From CAYLSV01 sp964386435 (GTDB lineage Bacteria > Planctomycetota > Phycisphaerae > Tepidisphaerales > Tepidisphaeraceae), in the NCBI GenBank assembly GCA_964386435.1, contig CAYLSV010000044.1:1-28023 (forward strand): a DNA stretch of 28,023 nt, written 5' to 3'. Positions 1 through 6,832 of the stretch are shown one piece after another; position 1 is the stretch's first letter, and each line of letters begins with the position of its first letter. A program made the translations under genes and the position numbers. The notes beneath the pieces are model-generated. The model was not told the origin of the DNA. It saw only the letters and a program-made list of their open reading frames with translations, and searched no databases.

Positions 1-1
1 C

Positions 2-61
2 CGCCTCTACGAGGCGGTGGGGGCAACGTGCGCGAACTGGCTGAACCGGTGCCGTCATTAG
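2..61 (+). CDS. Possible 3' end of an unidentified gene (partial)
   Basis: Frame 2 is open from the window edge to a TAG at 59-61 and would encode a 19-residue tail beginning RLYEAVGATC. Third codon positions are nearly all G or C, as in the real genes here, whereas frame 1 (open to TGA at 88-90) has mixed third positions. A hairpin follows at 75-97. The stretch is too short to name a family, and chance openness cannot be excluded. Confidence 0.3.
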   Translation, partial: RLYEAVGATCANWLNRCRH

Positions 62-74
62 CGGTGCAGAATCT

Positions 75-97
75 CGCCCCGCCGAGGTGATGGGGCG
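75..97 (+). terminator. Weak hairpin after the partial gene
   Basis: CGCCCC at 75-80 can pair with GGGGCG at 92-97 across an 11-base loop. Only TTCG follows, so there is no proper U-tract. The position just after the putative stop at 59-61 is the main support. Confidence 0.25.
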
Positions 98-133
98 TTC
101 GCTGACGTCCGATGTCGCTCGGTTCGGGCGTAG

Positions 134-159
134 CCCCGCCGTCACCACGGCGGTGGGGG
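134..159. other. Intergenic inverted repeat downstream of the xylR-like gene
   Basis: CCCCGCCGT (134-142) faces ACGGCGG-T-GGGG (147-158) across a CACC loop, giving a strong hairpin with one bulged T. It lies about 50 bases beyond the stop of the minus-strand regulator (212) and could stop transcription from either side. Neither side has a clear T-run. The rest of 98-211 shows nothing I can assign. Confidence 0.35.
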
Positions 160-211
160 TCTCGGCGACGTCTGCAACTCGTGCCGGGTGGGTCAAGGTG
201 GACGTGGTTGG

Positions 212-1336
212 TCAGCGGTCGGCGGGTGTTTCGCCAATGCGGTAGCTGGCGGGGCTCTGGCCGTGGGTGGGGGTGAAGGCGGTGGTGAACCGTTGGGGCG
301 AGCTGAAGCCGCAGCGGGCGGCGATCGTGGCGATCGGGAGGTTGGTGCGGGCGAGCAGATCGCGGGCTTGGGCAAAGCGGACGCGGGTGATCTCCTGCCC
401 GATCGTGCGGCCGATGGCCTCGCGGACGCGGTTTTCCAGCGACCGCCGGGAGATCGCCGACTGCTCGTGCACGGCCGCCGCGGTCAGCCCGTCAATCGCG
501 TGGCGGCGTATTTGCTGCAGCGCAAGCACCACGTGCTTGTCGCCCATCGCCAGCAAATCCGAACTCCGGCGAACCGCGACGAACTGCGGCCGCACCGTGA
601 TCGTGGGCCACTCATGCCGCTCCGGCTGCTCGAACCGCTCGATGAGCCGCTGCACCACCAGCTTGCCGGCCCGGACGCCGGGCAGTGCCACGCTCGACAG
701 CGGCGGGGCGGTGAACTCGCAGAAGTCCTCTTCATTGCCCACGGCCACCAGCGCCAGCCGCTCGGGGACGGGCCAGCCGAGGGTGTCGATGAGCCGCAGC
801 ACGTCGTAGGCCAAACGGTCGGTGGGACAGAACAAGCCGCACGGCGTGGGCAGGTTCCGGAGCTTGCCCAAGCGGTCGACGTGGTCGTCGTGGATGATCC
901 GGCACGAGGCCCCAGCCGCCTCCGCCGCCGCGGCGAACCCGGCGGCCCGCTCCCGGTGGTACAGCGCCTCCGCCTCATGCCACACCGCCAATTGCCGGTG
1001 GCCCTGGTCGAGCAAATGCTCCGCCGCCAGCCGCCCGACGGCGGCGTTGTCCCACGTCACGTCGCGGCGATGGGCCGCGTCTCGGCGCGACCCCAGCAAC
1101 ACGCTCGGCACCCCGGCGAGGCGGTCGGGGTGCACGTCCTCCGCCCGCCCGATGGCCGCGATGACGCCGTCGAGCCGGAACTCGGCCGGGTCGGGCCAGA
1201 CGCTCGTGCCCGGCCAGGGTGCGTAAAGGTCCCACGACTGCGCCGCCGCCGCCTCCCGCAGGCCCAGCAGCACGTCGCGGAGGAACGAGTGCCACGGGTG
1301 GATGTAGACGCCCACACGCCGGCGGTTGACAGGCAT
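212..1336 (-). CDS. XylR-type transcriptional regulator (LacI-like sensor plus AraC-type DNA-binding domain)
   Basis: The 374-residue protein has the two-part layout of E. coli XylR. Residues about 5-260 form a periplasmic-binding-protein/LacI-like sugar sensor (VGVYIHPWHSFLRDVLLGL at the start, later LVAVGNEEDFCEF and LSSVALPG). Residues about 268-370 form an AraC/XylS double helix-turn-helix, with ISRRSLENRVREAIGRT in the first HTH and IATIAARCGFSSPQRFTTAF in the second. This family binds a monosaccharide and usually activates a sugar-catabolism operon. It is transcribed away from the PEP-CTERM gene and the polysaccharide cluster, so it is a reasonable regulator of them; the ligand cannot be read from sequence. 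The ATG at 1336 fits the N-terminal strand and has no Shine-Dalgarno, but TAAGAT lies six bases upstream, suggesting a leaderless message. Confidence 0.9.
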   Translation of the reverse strand: MPVNRRRVGVYIHPWHSFLRDVLLGLREAAAAQSWDLYAPWPGTSVWPDPAEFRLDGVIAAIGRAEDVHPDRLAGVPSVLLGSRRDAAHRRDVTWDNAAVGRLAAEHLLDQGHRQLAVWHEAEALYHRERAAGFAAAAEAAGASCRIIHDDHVDRLGKLRNLPTPCGLFCPTDRLAYDVLRLIDTLGWPVPERLALVAVGNEEDFCEFTAPPLSSVALPGVRAGKLVVQRLIERFEQPERHEWPTITVRPQFVAVRRSSDLLAMGDKHVVLALQQIRRHAIDGLTAAAVHEQSAISRRSLENRVREAIGRTIGQEITRVRFAQARDLLARTNLPIATIAARCGFSSPQRFTTAFTPTHGQSPASYRIGETPADR

Positions 1337-1348
1337 CGGGGAATCTTA
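1337..1348 (-). promoter_or_regulatory. -10-like hexamer for leaderless start of the xylR-like gene
   Basis: On the minus strand TAAGAT (1348-1343) is followed by exactly six bases (1342-1337) and then the ATG. A sigma-70-type -10 at this spacing would start the transcript at or next to the A of the ATG. No convincing -35 is visible. Confidence 0.45.
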
Positions 1349-1380
1349 CGCAAAACATGAACCCAGGTGCGGCAAATGGT

Positions 1381-1410
1381 TTGTCACGTCAACGGATCAT
1401 GAGGTAGGGT
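1381..1410 (+). promoter_or_regulatory. Possible sigma-70 promoter for the PEP-CTERM gene
   Basis: TTGTCA at 1381-1386 resembles a -35 box and TAGGGT at 1405-1410 is a weak -10, with an 18-base spacer. The downstream palindrome at 1408-1421 overlaps the putative -10 and start region. This is a weak consensus match in the only sizeable upstream gap. Confidence 0.3.
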
Positions 1411-1421
1411 CCGATCGGACC
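1408..1421. promoter_or_regulatory. Perfect 14-bp palindrome, candidate operator
   Basis: GGTCCGATCGGACC is its own reverse complement. It sits in the divergent gap between the XylR-like regulator and the PEP-CTERM gene, overlapping the candidate promoter of the latter. A dimeric regulator could bind here. XylR-type proteins often prefer direct repeats, so the neighbouring regulator is not automatically the partner. Confidence 0.4.
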
Positions 1422-1450
1422 GCATCGATCGTGGACGCGGCCGCCCCTAT

Positions 1451-1468
1451 TGCCCGGCCCACCGGGCA
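1451..1468 (+). promoter_or_regulatory. 5' UTR hairpin next to the Shine-Dalgarno of the PEP-CTERM gene
   Basis: TGCCCGG (1451-1457) and CCGGGCA (1462-1468) form a perfect seven-base-pair stem with a CCCA loop. It ends six bases before the GGAGGA ribosome site (1474-1479). It could stabilise the message or tune ribosome access. Confidence 0.4.
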
Positions 1469-1482
1469 GAGCCGGAGGAAAA

Positions 1483-2205
1483 ATGACCCAGCACCCCAAA
1501 CTCACCGCCGCTTGCGCCGCGGCCGCCGTGACGACCCTCGCCACCACCGCCGGCGCCGCGACGCTGCCGTTCAGCGAGGACTTCAACGACAACGTCGCCG
1601 ACGGCTTCAGTGCCTCGTCAGGATGGACCGCCACGAACCAGGAGTATCAGGTCGACATCAGCGGAAGCGGGTCGACACGGTTCAGCGGCGTCGAACTGAC
1701 GAACGTCGGGTCGAACCCGATCGTCATCAGCTCGGACTTTACCATGTCGGAGCTTGACGGGAACGTGGGCTTCCTCTCGTTCGGCGGCCCCGCCGCCACG
1801 ACGCCGTTCTACCTCACCGACTTCGACGGCTCGGGCGGCCTGCGCATCTTCGACAGCGGGACCGGCACGTTCCTCGCGACCACCACGACGCTGCCGAACC
1901 AATCCTTCAGCTTCGGCACGACCTACACCCTGGAAGCGACCTTCACCCCGATCGGCAGCGACCTGCAGATCAACGTCGACTTGCTTGACGGCAGCACGCT
2001 CATCTCGACCGCAACGGCGTTGGACCCGACGCCGCTGTCGGGGCAGGTTTTCGGGTACCGCGGTCGGACCACGACCAGCAGCACGGCCAACGCCATCATC
2101 GGCGCGGGCGACAACTTCTCCGTCACCGTCGTCCCCGAGCCCTCGGCGGCCCTCGCGGCGATCGGCGGGTTGGGCCTGTTGGCATCGCGGCGGCGGCGGG
2201 ATTGA
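1483..2205 (+). CDS. PEP-CTERM sorting-domain protein, secreted, jelly-roll-like
   Basis: The 240-residue protein has an N-terminal signal peptide (basic start, then an Ala-rich core ending near TAGAA at residue 26), a beta-rich body, and a C-terminal PEP-CTERM tail at about residues 216-240. The tail consists of VVPEPS, a hydrophobic segment (AALAAIGGLGLLA) and SRRRRD. Proteins with this tail are processed by an exosortase and delivered to the envelope or exopolysaccharide. The body (SEDFNDNVADGF near the start, GDNFSVTVVPEP near the end) resembles LamG/concanavalin-like folds of planctomycete PEP-CTERM proteins, but no catalytic motif is visible. The ATG at 1483 is chosen over the in-frame TTG at 1450 because of the GGAGGA at 1474-1479 and because the signal peptide then starts correctly. 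No exosortase gene is present in this window. Confidence 0.85.
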   Translation: MTQHPKLTAACAAAAVTTLATTAGAATLPFSEDFNDNVADGFSASSGWTATNQEYQVDISGSGSTRFSGVELTNVGSNPIVISSDFTMSELDGNVGFLSFGGPAATTPFYLTDFDGSGGLRIFDSGTGTFLATTTTLPNQSFSFGTTYTLEATFTPIGSDLQINVDLLDGSTLISTATALDPTPLSGQVFGYRGRTTTSSTANAIIGAGDNFSVTVVPEPSAALAAIGGLGLLASRRRRD

Positions 2206-2243
2206 ACCATCTGGCGGATGTGAGCCCAATCGGGTAAGATTGG

Positions 2244-2282
2244 GGGGCGGCCCGTGTGGAGCGTGGCCGCCCCTTTCGCTTT
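2244..2282 (+). terminator. Terminator or attenuator before the Asp-box gene
   Basis: GGGGCGGCC (2244-2252) pairs perfectly with GGCCGCCCC (2265-2273) across a 12-base loop and is followed by TTTCGCTTT. It lies 39 bases after the PEP-CTERM stop and ends just before the GGAGG ribosome site (2289-2293) of the next gene. It may end the first transcript or attenuate read-through. Confidence 0.55.
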
Positions 2283-2297
2283 GTCTCCGGAGGATTC

Positions 2298-4487
2298 ATG
2301 TCTCGCCTGCTTCTTGGTGCCGCTGCCGTGTCGATGTTGTCCGCGTCCGTTCTCGCCGAGCCGCGGCCGGGGGCTTGGCAGCCGGTGCCGTGGGTGTCGG
2401 CCGAGCATCGGGAGGCGGGCGTGCAAATCGGCGGCGAGGGTGCACAGTGGCCGGGCGATCTGGCCATCGACGCCACCGACGGCCGCCTGATGGTCTTCGC
2501 GACCGACGTCGGCGGGTTGTACCGGAGCGTGGATCAGGGGCAGACATGGGAGCCGGCGAACGTCGGCTTCACGCCGCGGGGGGCGCGGGATCTGGAGATC
2601 GACCCGCACAACCCCGACCGCGTGATCGCCATCGCCTCGAACTCGATGGCCCGCGACATCCACGGCGTCTACCTCTCCGAGAACGGGGCGGCGTCGTGGA
2701 AAATGGTCCACCCGATCAACATGGGCGGCATGCGCGACCGCCGGCGGTCGGTCGTCTTCGACCCGGCGACGTTCGACGAAGACGCCAACCTCACCCGGCG
2801 CGTCTACTGGTCTCGAACCAACGAGGAGCTGGTGCAGTACGGCGAGATGCCCGAGCAGAAGCCGGGCCTCTATCGCAGCGACGACGGCGGCCGGACGTGG
2901 GAGCGGCTCGGTGAGGCGAGCGACGTTGCCGGGGCGAGCCACATCGCCGTCCACCCGACCAGCGGCCGCTTGTACGTCGGCAACGAGAGCGGCTTCTATC
3001 TCAGCGACAACGGCGGCGAGTCGTTCCGCCAGATCGGCGACGAGCATGTGACGGCCGTCGAGGTGAGCGTGCACGAGCCGGATCAGGTGTGGGCGACGAC
3101 GGCGACGAAAATCTACCAGTCCGACGACGCCGGCGAGACGTGGCAGGAGCTGGCGGCCGAGGGTTTGCAGGAGCCGCTGACAATGCCCGACGGCACCACG
3201 GCTAGTCCGCGGCAGAACGTCCGGTTTCAAGGCCTCGTCGCCAGCCCGGCCGAGCCGGGGCAGCTGGCGATGCGGTCGCTGGCCGATGATTGGCAATGGC
3301 ACAAGCACGTCTCCCACGACGGCGGCCAGACGTGGCAAGTCGCGTCGACGAGCAGTGAGCTGGCGTTTCTCCCGCAAAACGCTCGGCAGTACACCTTCGC
3401 CTGGCACCCGACCGACGCCGACCGCGTTTGGAGCTACGGCGGCGACTGGATCACCGCCAGCACCGACGCCGGCCTCAATTACGACTGGGCCAGCGAGGGG
3501 CAAAACGCCGTCCTCGTCGGCGGCGGCATGGCGTTCAACGCCCATCACCCCGAGCTGATCTTCCTCGGCAGCCAGGACTACAACGGGGCCGTCACCCACG
3601 ACGGCGGCCACACCTGGACCTACACCAACGTCAGCGACAAAAGCTGGGGCGGCTTCACCTACGGCGGTTTGGCGATCAACCCGGACGTGCTGGTGGTCGG
3701 CCTCGCCCCGAGCTGGACGGGCGACCGGCAGCTGCGCATGAGCCGCGACGGCGGCGAGACGTGGGCCGACGTCGAGGGCGTGACGTGGGCGAAGGATCGC
3801 GACCAGGACAGCTTCGGCAGCAGCCGCGGCTACGTCAGCCCGAACGATCCGGACGTCGCCTTCATCGCCGGCTTCCGCACCAACGACGCCGGCGAGACGT
3901 GGCAACGCATGGAAGACATCACCGGCGTCTACGCCAGCGACGCCAGCGGCCGCCTCTACGGCGTCGCCCAGTTCAAGAACTACGCCGACATCGTCCGCAG
4001 CGACGATGATGGCCAGACGTGGCAGGTCATCGCCGCCCATGATGGCCCGATCTCCGCGCTGAGCCCGACGCCCGATGGCGACGTCATTTACTTGACCGAT
4101 GTGAAGGCGCTCTACCGCGCCGACCTCACCGAAATCAAGGGCACGCAACCGGCCCGGGGCGAGATGATCGAGACGCCCAAGACCGCGTCCGACCGTCGCC
4201 GCGTCACCGGCGTCGCCGTTGATCCGTCCGACCCCGACACGCTTTACATCACCCAGCACCTCAACGTCGAGTCGGCCAGCGTCAGCCTCGCCCGCTCCAC
4301 CGATGGCGGCCAAACGTGGCAGGTGCTCAACGCCAACCAGCCGCTCGACGGCACCGTGCTCGACGGCGGCCGCGAGGCGATGTACGTCGAGATCGACCCG
4401 AGCACCGGCCACGTCTGGACGCCCACGAGCTGCTATGGCATTTGGAAGTACGTTCCCGACCGCGAGACCCGCGACTTCACCAACTAA
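2298..4487 (+). CDS. Secreted Asp-box (BNR/sortilin-like) beta-propeller protein, possible GH74-type glycosidase
   Basis: The ATG at 2298 follows GGAGG (2289-2293) and opens a signal peptide (MSRLLLGAAAVSML, cleavage near SVLA|EP), giving a 729-residue exported protein. At least ten Asp-box motifs of the S-x-D-x-G-x-T-W type recur along it (YRSVDQGQTW, YRSDDGGRTW, YLSDNGGESF, YQSDDAGETW, HVSHDGGQTW, VTHDGGHTW, MSRDGGETW, RTNDAGETW, VRSDDDGQTW, RSTDGGQTW). This spacing and count fit two stacked beta-propellers, as in VPS10/sortilin-like proteins and GH74 xyloglucanases. I cannot assign catalytic aspartates with certainty, so glycosidase activity is a hypothesis. The gene begins a tight run with the FAD oxidoreductase three bases downstream, consistent with extracellular glycan recognition or cleavage. 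Confidence 0.85.
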   Translation: MSRLLLGAAAVSMLSASVLAEPRPGAWQPVPWVSAEHREAGVQIGGEGAQWPGDLAIDATDGRLMVFATDVGGLYRSVDQGQTWEPANVGFTPRGARDLEIDPHNPDRVIAIASNSMARDIHGVYLSENGAASWKMVHPINMGGMRDRRRSVVFDPATFDEDANLTRRVYWSRTNEELVQYGEMPEQKPGLYRSDDGGRTWERLGEASDVAGASHIAVHPTSGRLYVGNESGFYLSDNGGESFRQIGDEHVTAVEVSVHEPDQVWATTATKIYQSDDAGETWQELAAEGLQEPLTMPDGTTASPRQNVRFQGLVASPAEPGQLAMRSLADDWQWHKHVSHDGGQTWQVASTSSELAFLPQNARQYTFAWHPTDADRVWSYGGDWITASTDAGLNYDWASEGQNAVLVGGGMAFNAHHPELIFLGSQDYNGAVTHDGGHTWTYTNVSDKSWGGFTYGGLAINPDVLVVGLAPSWTGDRQLRMSRDGGETWADVEGVTWAKDRDQDSFGSSRGYVSPNDPDVAFIAGFRTNDAGETWQRMEDITGVYASDASGRLYGVAQFKNYADIVRSDDDGQTWQVIAAHDGPISALSPTPDGDVIYLTDVKALYRADLTEIKGTQPARGEMIETPKTASDRRRVTGVAVDPSDPDTLYITQHLNVESASVSLARSTDGGQTWQVLNANQPLDGTVLDGGREAMYVEIDPSTGHVWTPTSCYGIWKYVPDRETRDFTN

Positions 4488-4490
4488 TTC

Positions 4491-6824
4491 ATGCCGCTGC
4501 AAATCTTCGACGCCGCCCCGGGCCGCGAGCTCCGCGAGGAGCGCATCGCCGGCGACCTCACCATCGTCGGCGGCGGCCTGGCAGGCACTTGCACCGCCAT
4601 CGCCGCCGCCCGGCAGGGGCTGAAGGTCACGCTGATCCAGGACCGCCCGGTGCTGGGCGGCAACTGCTCCAGCGAAGTGCGGCTGTGGGTGCTAGGAGCG
4701 ACGAGCCACATGAACAACAACAACCGCTTCGCCCGCGAGGGCGGCGTAGTGGATGAGATTCTGACCGAAAACCTGTGGCGCAACCGCGAAGGCAACCCGC
4801 TGATCGTCGACACGATCCTGCTGGAGAAGGTCGCCGAAGAACCCAACATCCGGCTGCTGCTCAACACGAGCGTCTTCGAGGCGACAAAGGACAAGGCCGA
4901 CCCCGACCGCATCGCCGGCGTCCGCGCGTTCTGCAGCCAGAACGGCACGATGTACTGCGTGCAATCGCCGCTGTTCGTCGACGCCAGCGGCGACGGCGTG
5001 CTGGGCTTCCTCGCCGGGGCGGCCTTCCGCATCGGGGCCGAGCCGACCGAGGAGTTTGGCGAGTCGCTCGCGCCGAGCGAGGAGTACGGCCACCTGCTGG
5101 GCCACTCGATCTACTTCTACTCGAAGGACGTCGGCCGGCCGATCGACTTCGTCGCACCGAGCTATGCGAAGAAGGACGTCGCCACGCTCGAGCGGTGGAA
5201 GCGGTACAACCTCAACGTCCAAGGCTGCCGGCTGTGGTGGATCGAGTACGGCGGCCGGCTCGACACGGTGCACCAGACCGAGGAGATCAAGTGGGAGCTG
5301 TGGCGGGTCGTCTACGGCTTGTGGGACCACGTGAAAAACAGCGGCGAGTTCCCCGAAGCTGCCAACCACACGCTGGAGTGGGTCGGCACGATCCCCGGCA
5401 AACGCGAGAGCCGGCGGTTCGAGGGCGAGTACATGCTCACCCAGAACGACCTCGCCACCACCCGGCGGTTTGACGACGCGGTGGCCTTCGGCGGCTGGGC
5501 CATCGACCTCCACCCGGCCGACGGCGTCTACAGCGACAAGCCCGGCTGCAGCCAGTTTCATGTCCGCGGCGTCTACCAGATTCCCTACCGCTGCCTGTAC
5601 AGCCGCAACGTCGCCAACCTGTTCCTTGCCGGCCGATTGATCTCGGCGTCGCACGTCGCCTTCGGCTCGACCCGCGTCATGGGCACCAGCGCCCACGCCG
5701 GCCAAGCCGTGGCCCACGCGGCGGCGCTTTGTCTGCGGCACGATGTGGAGCCACAGGACGTGCCGACGAATGAGCTACAAACGTCGTTGCTCCGCGACGC
5801 CCAGCACATCCCGCATGTGCCGTTGCGGGATGATGACGATCTGGTTCAACAGGCCACGCTCGACGCCAGCAGCACGCTGACGCTCGACGCGCTACCGCCG
5901 AGCGAGGCGGAGGATCGGCGGGATTTGTCGAGGCCGTTCGGTTTGCTTCTGCACCTGCCAGCAGGGCGGGTGCCGACGATGACGCTGCAACTTCAAGGCG
6001 ACGGCGAGGCAACCGCTGAGCTGCGGACCAGCGAGCGGTCCGGCCTGCACGATGCGCGTCGCGTGCTGGCGAGTGGCACGATTTCCCCGAAGAACGGCAG
6101 AATCGACTTCGGCGTCACACTCGCCAAACCGGCTTCCGTGGTGCTCGTGCTGACCGGCACCGAGGCTTTGCGGGTCCGCACCACGGCTCACAGGCTCACA
6201 GGCTTCGTCCCGATTGGCGACCGCTTCGAGCCCGCCGCCGAGGCTGAGGCGAAGCACCCTGGCCTCGCCGACGTGCCGCTGTTCCCGCCGCTCCGCCGGC
6301 CGCACCGAGGGCCCGCCATCGCATTCGATCCCCCGCTGAACCACTTCGGCACCGCCAACCTCACCAATGGCCTGTTCCGCCCGGGCGACGGCACCAACGC
6401 CTGGCTCGCCTCGCCCGCCGACGCCACGCCGACGCTCATTTGCCGCTGGCCTAAACCGCAGACGATCGGCCGAATCGATTTGCACTTCGACACCGATTTC
6501 GACCACGCCCTCGAATCCGTCCTGCTCGGCCACCCCGAGCGTGTCGCCCCGACCTGCGTGCAGAACTTCCGCCTCGTCGGCATCGACGCCAACGGCCACG
6601 AGACGTTGCTCATCGAGCGCGACGCCAACCGCCAATCGCACGTCGTCGTCCCGACGAACGGCACGTACCAAGCCCTACGGCTCACGCTGCACCACCCGTC
6701 GCCCCAGGTGCCGGCGGCCTTGTTCGCCATCCGCTGCTACGCCAATCAAAACGCCGGCCCGCTGCCGGGGCGAGGCTTCGCCGTCGGGGCGATGTCGGCG
6801 CCGCCCGCTCGATCCGACCCGTAG
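4491..6824 (+). CDS. FAD-dependent oxidoreductase (FAD_oxidored family) with C-terminal jelly-roll-like segment
   Basis: The 777-residue protein has an N-terminal dinucleotide-binding fold: LTIVGGGLAGTCTAIAAARQG (GGGLAG at about 27-32), then LGGNCSSEVRLWVLGA, typical of the FAD_oxidored family (PF12831). A second FAD-contacting stretch, FLAGRLISASHVAFGSTRVMG, lies near residue 380. The oxidoreductase part ends near residue 430. A middle beta-rich region follows, and residues about 620-760 (TANLTNGLFRPG, IGRIDLHFDTDFD, YQALRLTLHH) look like a discoidin/F5-8-type jelly-roll that could bind carbohydrate. No signal peptide is visible, so it probably acts in the cytoplasm. It starts three bases after the Asp-box gene and ends eight bases before the lyase. 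The substrate is unknown; oxidation of a sugar or sugar derivative is the natural guess. Confidence 0.85.
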   Translation: MPLQIFDAAPGRELREERIAGDLTIVGGGLAGTCTAIAAARQGLKVTLIQDRPVLGGNCSSEVRLWVLGATSHMNNNNRFAREGGVVDEILTENLWRNREGNPLIVDTILLEKVAEEPNIRLLLNTSVFEATKDKADPDRIAGVRAFCSQNGTMYCVQSPLFVDASGDGVLGFLAGAAFRIGAEPTEEFGESLAPSEEYGHLLGHSIYFYSKDVGRPIDFVAPSYAKKDVATLERWKRYNLNVQGCRLWWIEYGGRLDTVHQTEEIKWELWRVVYGLWDHVKNSGEFPEAANHTLEWVGTIPGKRESRRFEGEYMLTQNDLATTRRFDDAVAFGGWAIDLHPADGVYSDKPGCSQFHVRGVYQIPYRCLYSRNVANLFLAGRLISASHVAFGSTRVMGTSAHAGQAVAHAAALCLRHDVEPQDVPTNELQTSLLRDAQHIPHVPLRDDDDLVQQATLDASSTLTLDALPPSEAEDRRDLSRPFGLLLHLPAGRVPTMTLQLQGDGEATAELRTSERSGLHDARRVLASGTISPKNGRIDFGVTLAKPASVVLVLTGTEALRVRTTAHRLTGFVPIGDRFEPAAEAEAKHPGLADVPLFPPLRRPHRGPAIAFDPPLNHFGTANLTNGLFRPGDGTNAWLASPADATPTLICRWPKPQTIGRIDLHFDTDFDHALESVLLGHPERVAPTCVQNFRLVGIDANGHETLLIERDANRQSHVVVPTNGTYQALRLTLHHPSPQVPAALFAIRCYANQNAGPLPGRGFAVGAMSAPPARSDP

Positions 6825-6832
6825 ATTCCGCC
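6822..6832 (+). promoter_or_regulatory. -10-like hexamer just before the lyase start
   Basis: TAGATT (6822-6827), which includes the TAG stop of the oxidoreductase, is followed by five bases and the ATG at 6833. No Shine-Dalgarno is visible. It may provide an internal leaderless promoter, although co-transcription with the upstream gene is equally possible. Confidence 0.3.

Noticed and set aside
1923..4502. 859-codon minus-strand open frame opposite the Asp-box gene
   Set aside because: It is antisense to a gene with a signal peptide and about ten Asp-boxes. Its translation is compositionally biased (Val, Ala, Arg, Asp) and has no family motif. Long antisense frames are expected at this GC content.
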